NCBI RefSeq assembly: GCF_002234675.1 | Contig: NC_019868.2 | Span: 5,674,433 to 5,738,432, forward strand | Source: Oryzias latipes | Taxonomy: Eukaryota; Chordata; Actinopteri; Beloniformes; Adrianichthyidae | Direction of reading: 5' to 3' | DNA length: 64,000 nt | Shown here: positions 34,901 through 44,214 of the stretch, in pieces | How the letters are laid out: every line of letters starts with the position of its first letter | Numbering within the stretch: position 1 is the stretch's first letter | Program-made: the position numbers and the translations under genes | The notes under the pieces: model-generated | Databases searched by the model: none | Told to the model about the DNA's origin: nothing | The model's input: only the letters and a program-made list of their open reading frames with translations

Positions 34901-37900
34901 GTAAATCAGTTCAGTTTAAAGCAACAAACACAGGAAGTACTCAGCAACAGTGTGTGGAGTGGCAGAAATAACTTAAAAAGTGATTTGAAACACATTTCAA
35001 AATCATTGACTGTATATGAGAACTGGACTGAGTGACTCCTCCCCCTCACACTCCAAACAGGAAGTGCCCACTGGTTCCAAAAAGCTGAAATCCCACAGAC
35101 CTTTATACAGAAATAAAACAGCTGTTTTTCAGTCATTCTATTCGTCAGAATAACTCTTCTTATTCTGATACATTTTTTAAAGTTCTTGATAATCCAATTT
35201 TTATTTTAAAAAATTCTTTACTGTGAGTTATTGAAGTTATAAAATGACAAATCAAATACCTTAGTAAAAGTATGTGGTCTCACATCAAACGTTCAAAACA
35301 TTTGATGGACAGATTTTGTGTAGCCTGTTTGCAGTGGTAGGGGTGTGGACTTCAAACAAGCTTACTCCTGATTGGCTAGAGTGTTTCCCAGAGAACCTAT
35401 GAATCCGACTGAATTGGTTACATATGGTTGAAGCCGGGAATAAGCAATTTTCTATGGATGACGTCACACCTAGTCCAGTTCTCATGTACACTCAATGTCC
35501 AAAACACAAACAATGGGCAGTGATCAGTGCATCCACATGATTTTCTAAACATTAAAACAAGAGCGTAAGAAAAAGACAGGAGCCTGCAGGTTCTACAAAA
35601 TGAGGACGAGCATTTGGGAAACATTATAGACCACACACAAACTCAATTAAAGCCGCAAGCGGCGTTGTATGGCCCGCAGACGCAACCCGCCTTCCACGCC
35701 CAATTCTACGCAACACCGCGGCCCTCTCCGCCCTCACCGCCCTCACCGCCCACAAATTAAAAGCTAGTCAAGGCTGGATTTGCTAATAATGCTAACTATG
35801 CTAACTATGCTAATGTGACTAAAAGTCCTAGCATAGCGATTAGCATAATCAACTCTCTCAGAAAAACACATTACCTACAATGCTAACTATGCTAACTATG
35901 CTAGCTATGCTAATGTGGCTAAAAGTGCTACCATTGCGATCAGCATCTTCAACTTACTCAGAAAAAAACATTACCTAAAATGCTAATTATGCTATGCTAG
36001 TTATGCTAATATAGCTAAAAGTGCTAGCATAGCGATCAGCATCATCAACTGACTCAGAAAAACACATTACTTAAAATGCTAATTATGCTAACTATGCTAG
36101 CTATGCTAACATAGCTAAAATTGCTAGCATAGCGATCAGCATCATCAACTGACTCAGAAAAACACATTACCTAAAATGCTAACTATGCTAGCTATGCTAA
36201 TGTGGCTAAAAGTGCTAGCATAGCGATCAGCATCATCAACTGACTCAGAAAAACACATTCCTCCATTGGTGAGAGTTATATGTCATAAGTTGCTAAAAAG
36301 CCCACTTTTTCCAAAATGGCGGCTTTTCTGTTGATTTTATCTCCATAGCAACCATTTTATGTTTTGGTCCCCTCGGGAGGACGAACAGATTGACGTCAGT
36401 TTCGGACAAATCGGTAGAAGTAAACTTTTTGTCGTCCTTAGCAACAGTGGTTTTATGCTAACCACGCCCACATTCCTTATATGTCCATATCCAGTGTTTT
36501 TCAATGTATTCAGTTTCAGGCATTAATGCATGCATTCAATTTTCACTGTATTGTATTGAAATGCATGGGAGTTATAACAGTGCGCCACTTTGCTAGCTTG
36601 CCACGCGCACGCCGTTCAAAATCTACAACTTCTAATTCCAACATTTTTTACACAGTAGCTTGCCATTGATGCCCAAAAAGTTTTGAGACGATCGAAGAAA
36701 ATTCCAACGACAAGTTTACGTTTGAATCTGGTGGTTAAGGTGTTTTTTATAGAAAATTCAAGATGGCCGCCTTTTCCCGAGGTCAAAGGTCGACGAAACT
36801 CCAAAGATGATTGTAGACTTACGCTAGGGACATGCGAGTCAAATTTCGTGAAAATCGCTCGAAAAAAAGTTCATTTTTCCATATCGTGTAAAAACGCGAA
36901 AAACTCAAAATGGCAGATTTTGGCACAAAATGGCCGCCAAACCGTAGGTCGTGTGGCCATCACGTAATGATTTCAAAACTTTCTTTGGATATACCCGACA
37001 AAGTTATCTGGGTTTCGTTAGCCGATTCTTAAAAATAAAATCCGAAATTTTTTTTTTTTGCCGAGTCAGCACTTTTTTTTGCGACGGTTTTTTGTTTACC
37101 ACGGCCACATTCCTTTATCGATTTTGTCGTATGTGACATCGTTTTGTTCAGTGTGGGCCAGGGTATCGCATATTTCAGTTTCAGGCTATTCCGATAAAAT
37201 ATGTGCGAGCTAGCTAAAATGGCGACGGTTGCGAATTCGCCACGCGCACGCGTTTCAAATTCTACAACTTCTAATTCCAACATTTTGTCCACAGTAGCTT
37301 GCCATTGATGCCTGAGAAGTTTCAAAAAGATCGATAAAAATCCCTAGGACGAGTTTTCGTTTGTATACGTTACTAAAGGTGCTTTTTTATGAAAATTCAA
37401 GATGGCCGCCCCTTCCCAAGGTCAAAGGTCAACAAAACTTCTTTGGTAGTTGTAGAATCGTGTTTGTGGCATGTGTATGAAATTTCGTGAAAATCGCTTG
37501 AACAAAAGGGTAGTTTTCCCATATTGTCAAAAAACACGAAAATCGCCATTTCTCTGAGTTCGCCACAAAATGGCCGCCAAGCCGTAGGTCGTGTGGCCAT
37601 CCCATAATGATTTCATAACTTCTTTGGGATATCTCCAACACGCGTGTTTTGGGTTCGTAACTGTATTCCAAAATATTTTTTTTTGGCCCCATAAGCGATT
37701 TTCGGCCCATTCATTTTTTTTACGAGAACGCTCGCCGTGATGTCATCGTCGTGGGGGGGTTGACGTTTTCTTTGCCGAAAATTCATTTTCAATTTATCCC
37801 AGATGTGTGCCAATTTTGGTGAGTTTTCGGGTATGTGGCGGGGGTCAAATTTGAGCTCAAAGACGCCGTTAGAAACAATAATAATAATAATAATAATAAA

Positions 37901-39735
37901 AAAACATTCGAAAAACAATATAGAAGTTTTTGCAGTCAGGTGGCCTATGTATTTCAATGCGGCCTGTCTTTTACTATAGGCTGGGCATGTCTTTTTGGCT
38001 TTAAACCCGTCTTTTGAGGGCTTTTGGGGGCTTTTTGGGGTTTTTGTCGTCATTTTTGCGACTACAATTTTTACGTTTTTGCGTTGGTGTTGTGCGTGTG
38101 TGTGTGTATTTTTGTTGCGTTACACAATTGTCGTCTCGTTGTGTGCTTTGGGCGACTTTTGACCCCATTTTTTGGCGTTTTGACGCGTTTTTTTGACGTT
38201 TTGGACTTTTTGAGTGTTCGACCCTCGTACCAGTTACAATATGGTCCTTGCAGTCTATGACTGCTGCGGGCCATAATTACTGCTAGAAGAAACCAGAGAA
38301 GCTGGAAGAAAACGCCAAGGACACATCTGGCTTCAGGCGAACCAACCTGACCGAATTTAAAAGATGGAAGAAGTGGAGAAACTGTGGAGGAAAACGGTGA
38401 TGGAATCAAAGGAAGCAAATTCAGATTCGGACACCAAGTAGGTCACCGTTAGGTACGTGTAAGAGGACTTTGAGTTGAGTTACTGAATCTCAGCTTCTAG
38501 ACAGGAAAGAAACTGATTGAAACTATCAGAGTAGAAGAAACAGAATTATGTTTTTGCTTAACTAACAACAAACAACACAAAATGAAAAAAAAGCAGTTTT
38601 TTTTTTAAAGTTTGGAAAAAGTCAACATGAGTCCTTAAATTCAGTGCTGTTGCCATGACGACCCGTTAAAAAACAACACAAATCTGTTGGGGTTTCCTGA
38701 CCAGTTCCAAACCCTCCACCCTGCCCTTCCAATGTTTATCTTTCCATTTTCCCATAAATCCTCTCTTCAAACCAACCCCCCCCCCACCCCCCCACCACCA
38801 CCCCCCCCCGCCACACACACACACACACACACACACTGAGCTATAAAGTCAACACCGATGTAAATCTTTAGCAATTAGCTGTGAAATTGACATTTAATAC
38901 TGAATTTTTTTGCTGTGCCAATAAAAAGTAAGGAATGGAGATGATCTGCATGTCTAAAACCTCCGTCAGTGCAGCCTTTAACATCATTATCACCTTTTAA
39001 CCACAACTGCAATGTAAAGATGAGTACATATCAGTTTACAGTTCTGTTGTCAACAGCAGAAGTGGCGACAATGGGAGACAAAAAAGTAGTGAAAGTGCAT
39101 TTTAAATGAACCGATATAGGAGATAAAGTTGAGTTGTTTTCCATCTGTAACAGTGGAGGTAACATTTAGCTCAAAGCTATTGTTTACAGTGAGGCAGGCT
39201 TATACTGCCAAGAAGCAACCAGTCAGCAGAAATGTACTCAATAAATAGATGAAGTGAAATAAAAAGTAACTCCAAGCGTGCAGAAAGTGCCAAGAATTCA
39301 TAACGAGAAGCTGGAGGTTTTTATAAGGAGCTTTTATAAGAATCTTTGTTGAATGCCAGTATTTACTGTAAGTCCCATTCATTGCTTTATAGGCCTGGTT
39401 TAGAGGCAAATTCTACTTGAAGCACAGTCATTTTCTCCAACTTTAACTTGCAAAGTCTTCACTTCCGAAAATGAGAAGCAGTGTGTCAACAGCGGCTGAG
39501 GCGAACAGTTTGGCAGAAGGACAGAGCACCTGAATCCTCCCCTCCTGTTCCCATAGATACCCCTCTGGACTGCGAGGTGTCGGTGTGGTCTCCGTGGGGC
39601 TTGTGCAAGGGCAAATGTGGAGAGTCTGGAGTGCAACACCGCACCCGCTACGTCATTATGCACCCTGCCAATAATGGCGTCGCCTGCCCCCTGCTGGAGG
39701 AGGAGAGAAAGTGCATCCCAGACAACTGTTTATGA
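28975..39735 (+). CDS. spon2: Spondin-2 (mindin), 5 coding exons
   Basis: Coding exons 28975-29209, 29883-30106, 33818-34009, 34591-34777, 39557-39735; phases close to a 338-aa protein (human about 331). Residues 1 to about 29 are a hydrophobic signal peptide ('[15 protein letters not shown]'). The spondin domain spans about 38-240: '[19 protein letters not shown]', '[12 protein letters not shown]', '[18 protein letters not shown]', '[16 protein letters not shown]', '[20 protein letters not shown]'. A single C-terminal thrombospondin type 1 repeat follows ('[12 protein letters not shown]', with a WxxW mannosylation-type motif, ending 'CIPDNCL'). Mindin is a secreted matrix protein that opsonises microbes and binds integrins in mammals. 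All donors are GT and acceptors AG. The start was chosen as the ATG ahead of the signal peptide in a good Kozak context (caccATGg). Introns carry a hAT/Harbinger nest (intron 2) and the composite repeat (intron 4). Which teleost paralogue (a or b) it is cannot be told. Confidence 0.96.
30905..31089. mobile_element. Short MITE with GGTGTCACAATCCAGGC-type ends, spon2 intron 2
   Basis: Left end 'gcgggtgtcacaatccaggc', right end 'gcctggattttgacaccact', an imperfect terminal inverted repeat. The interior 'ctaaacacacctgatccagg' recurs in a fragment at about 34215-34330 in intron 3. Non-coding; target duplication unclear. Confidence 0.7.
31161..33013. mobile_element. hAT element with exact 8-bp target duplication (nested H5 inside)
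   Basis: Ends TAGGGTTG / CAACCCTA, flanked by the identical octamer GCGTAACC at 31153-31160 and 33014-33021, the hallmark of hAT transposition. Subterminal 'gatggacgatatcatcgtcc' on the left and 'gatgtcatcgtccatcccga' on the right are related. Without the H5 insertion the element is about 1.16 kb, far shorter than an autonomous hAT, and no transposase motif was seen. Confidence 0.92.
31606..32289 (-). mobile_element. PIF/Harbinger non-autonomous element H5 (684 bp), nested in hAT
   Basis: TTA at 31603-31605 and 32290-32292. Carries the same internal deletion junction ('gaaccaagcaccagttggag') as H1, so H1 and H5 form a subfamily. Only a stub of the transposase start remains on the minus strand. 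Confidence 0.92.
35006..35496 (-). mobile_element. Long-TIR MITE, copy B, spon2 intron 4
   Basis: Begins 'ttgactgtatatgagaactg' and ends 'tagtccagttctcatgtaca' plus 'ctcaa'. Body order is reversed relative to copies A, C, D and F ('caaacaggaagtgcccactgg' comes first), so it is in minus orientation. Confidence 0.85.
35792..36264 (+). repeat. Minisatellite, five units of about 91-100 bp
   Basis: Unit starts at 35792, 35883, 35983, 36079 and 36179. Each unit opens with short repeats of 'ctaactatg' and continues 'gctagcatagcgatcagcat' to 'ctcagaaaaacacattac'. Later units are more alike, which suggests recent expansion from the right. Confidence 0.93.
36434..37710 (+). repeat. Two tandem units of about 640 bp
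   Basis: Landmarks repeat at a constant offset: 'ccacgcgcac' at 36601 and 37240 (639 bp), 'aaaatggccgccaa' near 36927 and 37567 (640 bp). Shared stretches include 'tctacaacttctaattccaa' and 'attcaagatggccgcc'. The units are well diverged, so the duplication is old or was copied with the family. Confidence 0.88.
37875..37900 (+). repeat. (AAT)n microsatellite
   Basis: About eight AAT units inside the composite element, close to its right end. Confidence 0.9.
38775..38836 (+). repeat. C-rich tract followed by (CA)n
   Basis: Runs of C broken by single A bases, then about 12 CA dinucleotides, in spon2 intron 4. Prone to slippage and assembly error. Confidence 0.95.
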
Positions 39736-40003
39736 CTAAGCCAGGACAGGCGGGAGAAGAAGGAGAGGAAGAAAAGGAGAAAGAAGAACGACAGGAAGTC
39801 CAGGGAAAGAAGGAAGGGGCGAAAGTCTAAAAACACCAAAAGGTCCGCGAGACATCCGTGTGAGACGCCCCCTGTCTGTAGAATTAAGTAAGACACTGAT
39901 TTTCTCTGTCAAACATGGAGAAAATGTCATTTCTAAGTTCCACAAATAGATGGGGATGTTTTGTAGCAGACCAGCCCAGACAGTGTAGCAGATTATGCAG
40001 AAA

Positions 40004-40009
40004 AATAAA
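40004..40009 (+). terminator. spon2: Proximal polyadenylation signal of spon2
   Basis: AATAAA about 270 bases after the stop codon. Confidence 0.55.
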
Positions 40010-40365
40010 CCTGAACTCAAAACATAAGGTGGTTACGATTTGACTGGTCAATTCTGAATGGCCACACTAATATTTTGAATGATGTGACTTCAAATAATGA
40101 TGAATGAGTATAATAAAGGTAGAATCAGCACAAACAGACAGCTGACCCACTGAGTTTTTATAAAAAAAAAAATAGTGGTTGATTTCCGTTCAACACAAGT
40201 ATTTATTGACAGGATTTTGCCTGTTGTGTACAGTCAGTGAAATCTGAAAATAATATGTATTCCTGTATAATATTAGGACGCATTTGTAAAACAAAAGTCT
40301 TCTTTTTTAAAAGCACAAATACTTTAACCTAAATATATATTTATGTAAAATGTTTGTATAGCCTC

Positions 40366-40371
40366 AATAAA
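40366..40371 (+). terminator. spon2: Distal polyadenylation signal of spon2
   Basis: AATAAA followed within 30 bases by T/G-rich sequence ('gggacattggtgatttttgg'), about 630 bases after the stop. The two signals suggest alternative 3' ends. Confidence 0.6.
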
Positions 40372-40635
40372 GTGTAAATATCTGAAACTAATTTGGGACA
40401 TTGGTGATTTTTGGATTTCAGACTGATTAATCTGTTTTACAGACAACCTTACATAATTTGAATTTATCGTGTTTTTTCTTTTTTGTAGCTAGAAATCAGA
40501 ATTCAAGTGTCTGTTTTGGACCGATGTTAAGCCTTAATTGCATGAACTCGTAGGAGGTCATAAAGAAGTGCAGCCGGATCTTAAGAAACACGCAGGTGTG
40601 TCTTGCAGTTCCCTTGAGGTTTCTACGCTGACCGT

Positions 40636-40852
40636 AACCCTTGTGCTATCCTAGGTACTTTAACATTGGGAGTTGGGTCATCTAGACCCACTACACAGTG
40701 TTCTGAACCTTTTTTCTTCAATGATTTGTGATCTTCACTGGTGTCCATGGATTACATGAAATCTTTCCACCTTTATCCACCTTTGTCATGGTAGGGAGAA
40801 CACGTCAATGTAAGGACTGGGTCATCTGGACCCCATAGGATAGCACAAGGAA
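40636..40852 (+). mobile_element. Short MITE with AACCCTTGTGCTATC ends (copy 2)
   Basis: Complete copy: 'aacccttgtgctatcctagg' at the left, 'ggatagcacaagg' at the right. Lies just past the spon2 3' end. Confidence 0.85.
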
Positions 40853-41655
40853 TAAGAGAAGTCATGGAAGCTAAACCAGCAATCCTTACAGTATCTGTAA
40901 GGATAATGTAAGATACACGCCTTCATGACGTACGGGTAATGCTGTCTTATGGCGCCCTTCCACCACACTGTGGTCATCAGTAAGGTACAAGCGATGGCTC
41001 CTTACTAATCTGGTGCTGCACGCACAGGGTGTGTAGGTGATAAGTGCCCATAGATGCCCACACCAACTACACTCCGCACATGCACTTATCACTTGTACAG
41101 CACTAACGGGCCCCTTACATAGTGTGCAGGATTTGGAGGAATTTAAAATGAAGCATCCCAACAACACGCCTGCATGTCACCGACTTCACCCTTATTTACG
41201 ACTGCTACTGCTACGACCTGTCACCCACAGCATTCATGTAGAAAAAACATTCATAAACATTTTCACTAACCGGCTCACCAAGCTGACAAGGATCTGGATC
41301 ATTTTGCCCATTTTTTGCCCGCAGATACCCCAAATGCACCTGGGTTTCCATGCGCTGGTCCTTGAGGAAGACTGTTCTGCATTTTTTTTTATCCAACCCC
41401 TGCTCAAACACATCTGCTGTTGGTGACCGTCATCGTCAGACTTCTGTAAAGCCTGATTTTGAGCGGAATCAGGTGTGCAGGGCAGCATGGAAAACACGCA
41501 GGACCAGGGTTGGGAAACAGTAGACTAAGGCTCAGAGTCCCGCTCCAGTCAGCTTTTGATCTATTGTAAAAACCGTTCCCAGTGGTCTTTTAATTAAGAT
41601 TATGCCGTTTTAGTCCAAATCGAAAAACCTGTTGGTTTTTTTTTAGGACATGTTT
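40853..41655. other. Intergenic between spon2 and tmed11
   Basis: No gene recognised. An imperfect inverted repeat, 41031-41048 against 41081-41098 ('gtgtaggtgataagtgcc' / 'tgcacttatcacttgtac'), is the only structure noted. Confidence 0.5.
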
Positions 41656-41659
41656 TCTC

Positions 41660-42528
41660 CAGAGCATTCTAGTGTACCGTGGGAAATTGTTACATTTTCA
41701 CTGATCTAAAACCATTTTCCGTCTCCAGGATATCAGCTCTGTGTTCATCCAAACAGGCCCTGATAAAACACTGAGTAGTTAGGAATATTAAAGATCATAA
41801 AATACTTTTTTCTTTGTGTTTATTTGATTATATTAAAGACATTTTGATAAGAATGATGGTACTGTGATTTAGCTGCAGCTTCAGCTCTGTTTTCAGAAAA
41901 GTCCAGCTTCTTTAAATGTCTCCACCAATCATTCTTGGAGGCTTAATCACATGTCATCAGTCTGACCAATCAGAAGAGGTTAAAGTCTTCACTTCCTTGT
42001 TTCGATTCTGCTCATAAAGTCTCTCAGTTCCAACAAAAATACCAGCTAAAGCTCATCTTTAGTGGCGTAGCTTTCCACAGAATCCGGTATCAGACCGTGG
42101 AACAAGTGAACAAAACCATGAAGCTCAGAGAAGAGAGTCTGTCTGCCCTCGGTGGCAATTAATGCACTACATCTCCCATGATGCATTGGGTTAAAGTGAC
42201 AGCGTCTGAGTGTACAATGAGTCGTCCCTGTTAAATGTCTTGAAACCACAACGAACCACCATCAAACAGTTTTTAAATCTTCTTGATGAAATCAGAGGTC
42301 AACAGTTTAGTTCTCCTTCAAGGTTTGTGTTTATTAACAGCCAAACATCCCAGAGTTTGGTCCAAGTCATCTTTCTAACTGAAACACTTTTCTAATAAGA
42401 TCTGGATTATTTTATATGTTAATTTAAGAAGAAGAAATAAAATATTTAAGAAAGAGGATTAAGGAGAAGTGGCCATTTTTGTCAAGGATAAAGTGTGCTT
42501 TGGCTCAAAAAAGGTTGCAAAACACTGC
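41660..42528 (-). mobile_element. hAT copy related to 53916-54777, reverse orientation
   Basis: Shares, in reverse, 'gatgcattgggtt', 'gcactacatctcccatgatg', 'tccacagaatccggtatcag' and 'ggaagtgaagactt' with the element in rnf212 intron 7. The right end 'ggttgcaaaacactg' matches the complement of the CAGTGTTTTTCAACC terminus. The left terminus is lost ('ctagtgtaccgtgggaaatt' is subterminal). Confidence 0.75.
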
Positions 42529-42539
42529 AATAGAAATTC

Positions 42540-42820
42540 ACTTCTGAGCTGTGTCCCAGACTGTTGGCGTGGAGTAGGTCTGCTCTTATTTCCCATCATC
42601 CCTTCCTTTATACACTCTCCTGCTAGCTTACAGCCTCACTGTTGACACTGATAACATTTTTTCGTTTGCTCCTAATTCACCACAATCTAAATAAAGAAAT
42701 ACTTAGAAAACCTATTTTAATCTTAATTTACTTTATCTATGTGCTTCATCATGAGAAAAATGCCACAAAAACATATTAGAAACGCCAAAAACGTGATTTT
42801 CATTGGAGTGGGTCTTTAAC
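42540..42820. repeat. Probable dispersed repeat
   Basis: Ends 'gattttcattggagtgggtctttaa', which resembles 'agaatgggactttaa' at about 49790-49801 and 'gagtgggacgttaa' at about 25930. A MITE family is likely but the ends were not resolved. Confidence 0.4.
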
Positions 42821-43331
42821 TTTGTTGTGATTTAATTATCAATAAGGACAAAGATGCCTTTCAGGTTTTTGGCTAAATCACAGAATGTAAAAATGTAAAA
42901 ACCATTTAAGCAAAAAACAGATGACATAAAAAATCTGACGTGGATTGTGTTCATTCTGCCTCTGTTTTTGCCCCCACTTTATTTTTATTTTGCTTTGCAG
43001 GAAAAAAGGCAATTAGTGATTTTTAAACGTAGAAGAAAAAATCCATCAGAGTCCAGAACTAGGTTTTTGTGCAGTAAACCATTCGGGACAGAGCAGCCCT
43101 TGTTTTGCTTACAGAACATGTCCTTTTACGTAATAAACACCAACATTATTAAAGCAAGCTGTAATCAAAGCTAAGGGTGGCACAGAAAAACTTTTTGGTG
43201 GGTGACTTTTTCCAAGTATTTCCACCACTAAATCAAATGTCCTCCTCTTCTAGGCTGACCTCAGACTAAAATTGTAATAAGCCTAATAGGCCGATGATTT
43301 AAGGATCAGACCATCTGCAAATAATCGTAAC

Positions 43332-43739
43332 TAGGCCAGCACAACATACCGCAAATTTATCGTTATCGCAATATCCAGCTCAGCAATGTCCATATCGCAA
43401 AAGACGGCACTAATCGCAATAAATCCTAAACCTTAAAATGTGTTAAAACAATCTTATGGTAGCTTGAGGCATTTAATGAATTAAATAAATCCCTTTATGG
43501 ATTTGACCAATTGGATGGACGCCTTCACGATGTTGACCAATCAGATGGAGGCCTATGATGTTAGATGTTTTTCACCTATGTCGGTCATTTGGAGTGTCAT
43601 TTTTAAACTGTTGCAATGAAATGGGATTGATGTTTTTGGTTATTTTGCCATTTGTTTGTATACCGCAAATTATATTGTTATCACAATATTAATCTCTAAT
43701 ATCGCATTTTGCGAGTTTTCCTCATATCGTGCAGCCCTA
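43332..43739. mobile_element. hAT MITE with 8-bp target duplication
   Basis: Ends 'taggccagcacaacat' and 'atatcgtgcagcccta' are an imperfect inverted repeat of the TAGGGCTGCACGATAT type. Flanks ATCGTAAC (43324-43331) and ATCGTAAT (43740-43747) agree at 7 of 8 bases. 408 bp, non-coding. Confidence 0.85.
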
Positions 43740-44214
43740 ATCGTAATATTTAATCAAATATTCGGACAGACACTGAAGTGACAGGTTCAGCTGGCGCTGT
43801 GGCTTCATTCTGTCACTCTCAGTGTGAGTGTAGAAAGACACGGGAGTATTGGTTTTAGCTGATGCTGAATATGCCAGGGGTTCTCTCTATGTTTACACTT
43901 TAAATGACCCTCTCCAAATATGACAACAAACACACACTAAATCATACAACTCAAGCAACAAAGAACAATGTTGAAGGATTTCAAACGATCCCTTTAGATG
44001 CTAAGTTTTACATTCCTTACTCCTTCGCTGAATGTCACAGAACATTTAAAAAGGCTGGACATTAGGTAAAAGTGTTGGGCTTCTTGGAACTACCAATCAC
44101 AAAACAACCACACGGCCGTGTCACACAAGCAGCACCTGGGAGTTTCCCACAGTCACGCCATCGTCAGTCCTCCAGCCTTCAGCCACATTCTAACCCCACA
44201 GAGATCCTCGTAAA

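Larger units (their letters stand above)
35641..38282. mobile_element. Unusual composite element with matching termini, spon2 intron 4
   Basis: About 2.6 kb, CpG-rich against the local background. Near the left end: hairpin GCCGCAAGCGGC (35652-35663), then TATGGCCCGCAG (35668-35679). Near the right end: hairpin GCAGTC-TAT-GACTGC (38250-38264), then CTGCGGGCCATA (38264-38275), the exact complement of the left 12-mer. 'aatta' flanks both sides (35645-35649, 38275-38279). Inside are a minisatellite (35792-36264), a 640-bp tandem duplication (about 36434-37710), and an (AAT)n run. No protein motif. The asymmetric ends, with a stem-loop close to the right terminus, recall Helentron/Helitron-like non-autonomous elements, but this class is a guess. 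Confidence 0.6.

Noticed and set aside
35792..36264. Possible CRISPR-like array
   Set aside because: Units of 91-100 bp are repeated head to tail without unique spacers; it is a minisatellite in a vertebrate intron.
36683..38260. Many open frames of 60-146 codons
   Set aside because: They fall in the 640-bp tandem units of the composite element, are not conserved between the two units, and lack domains.
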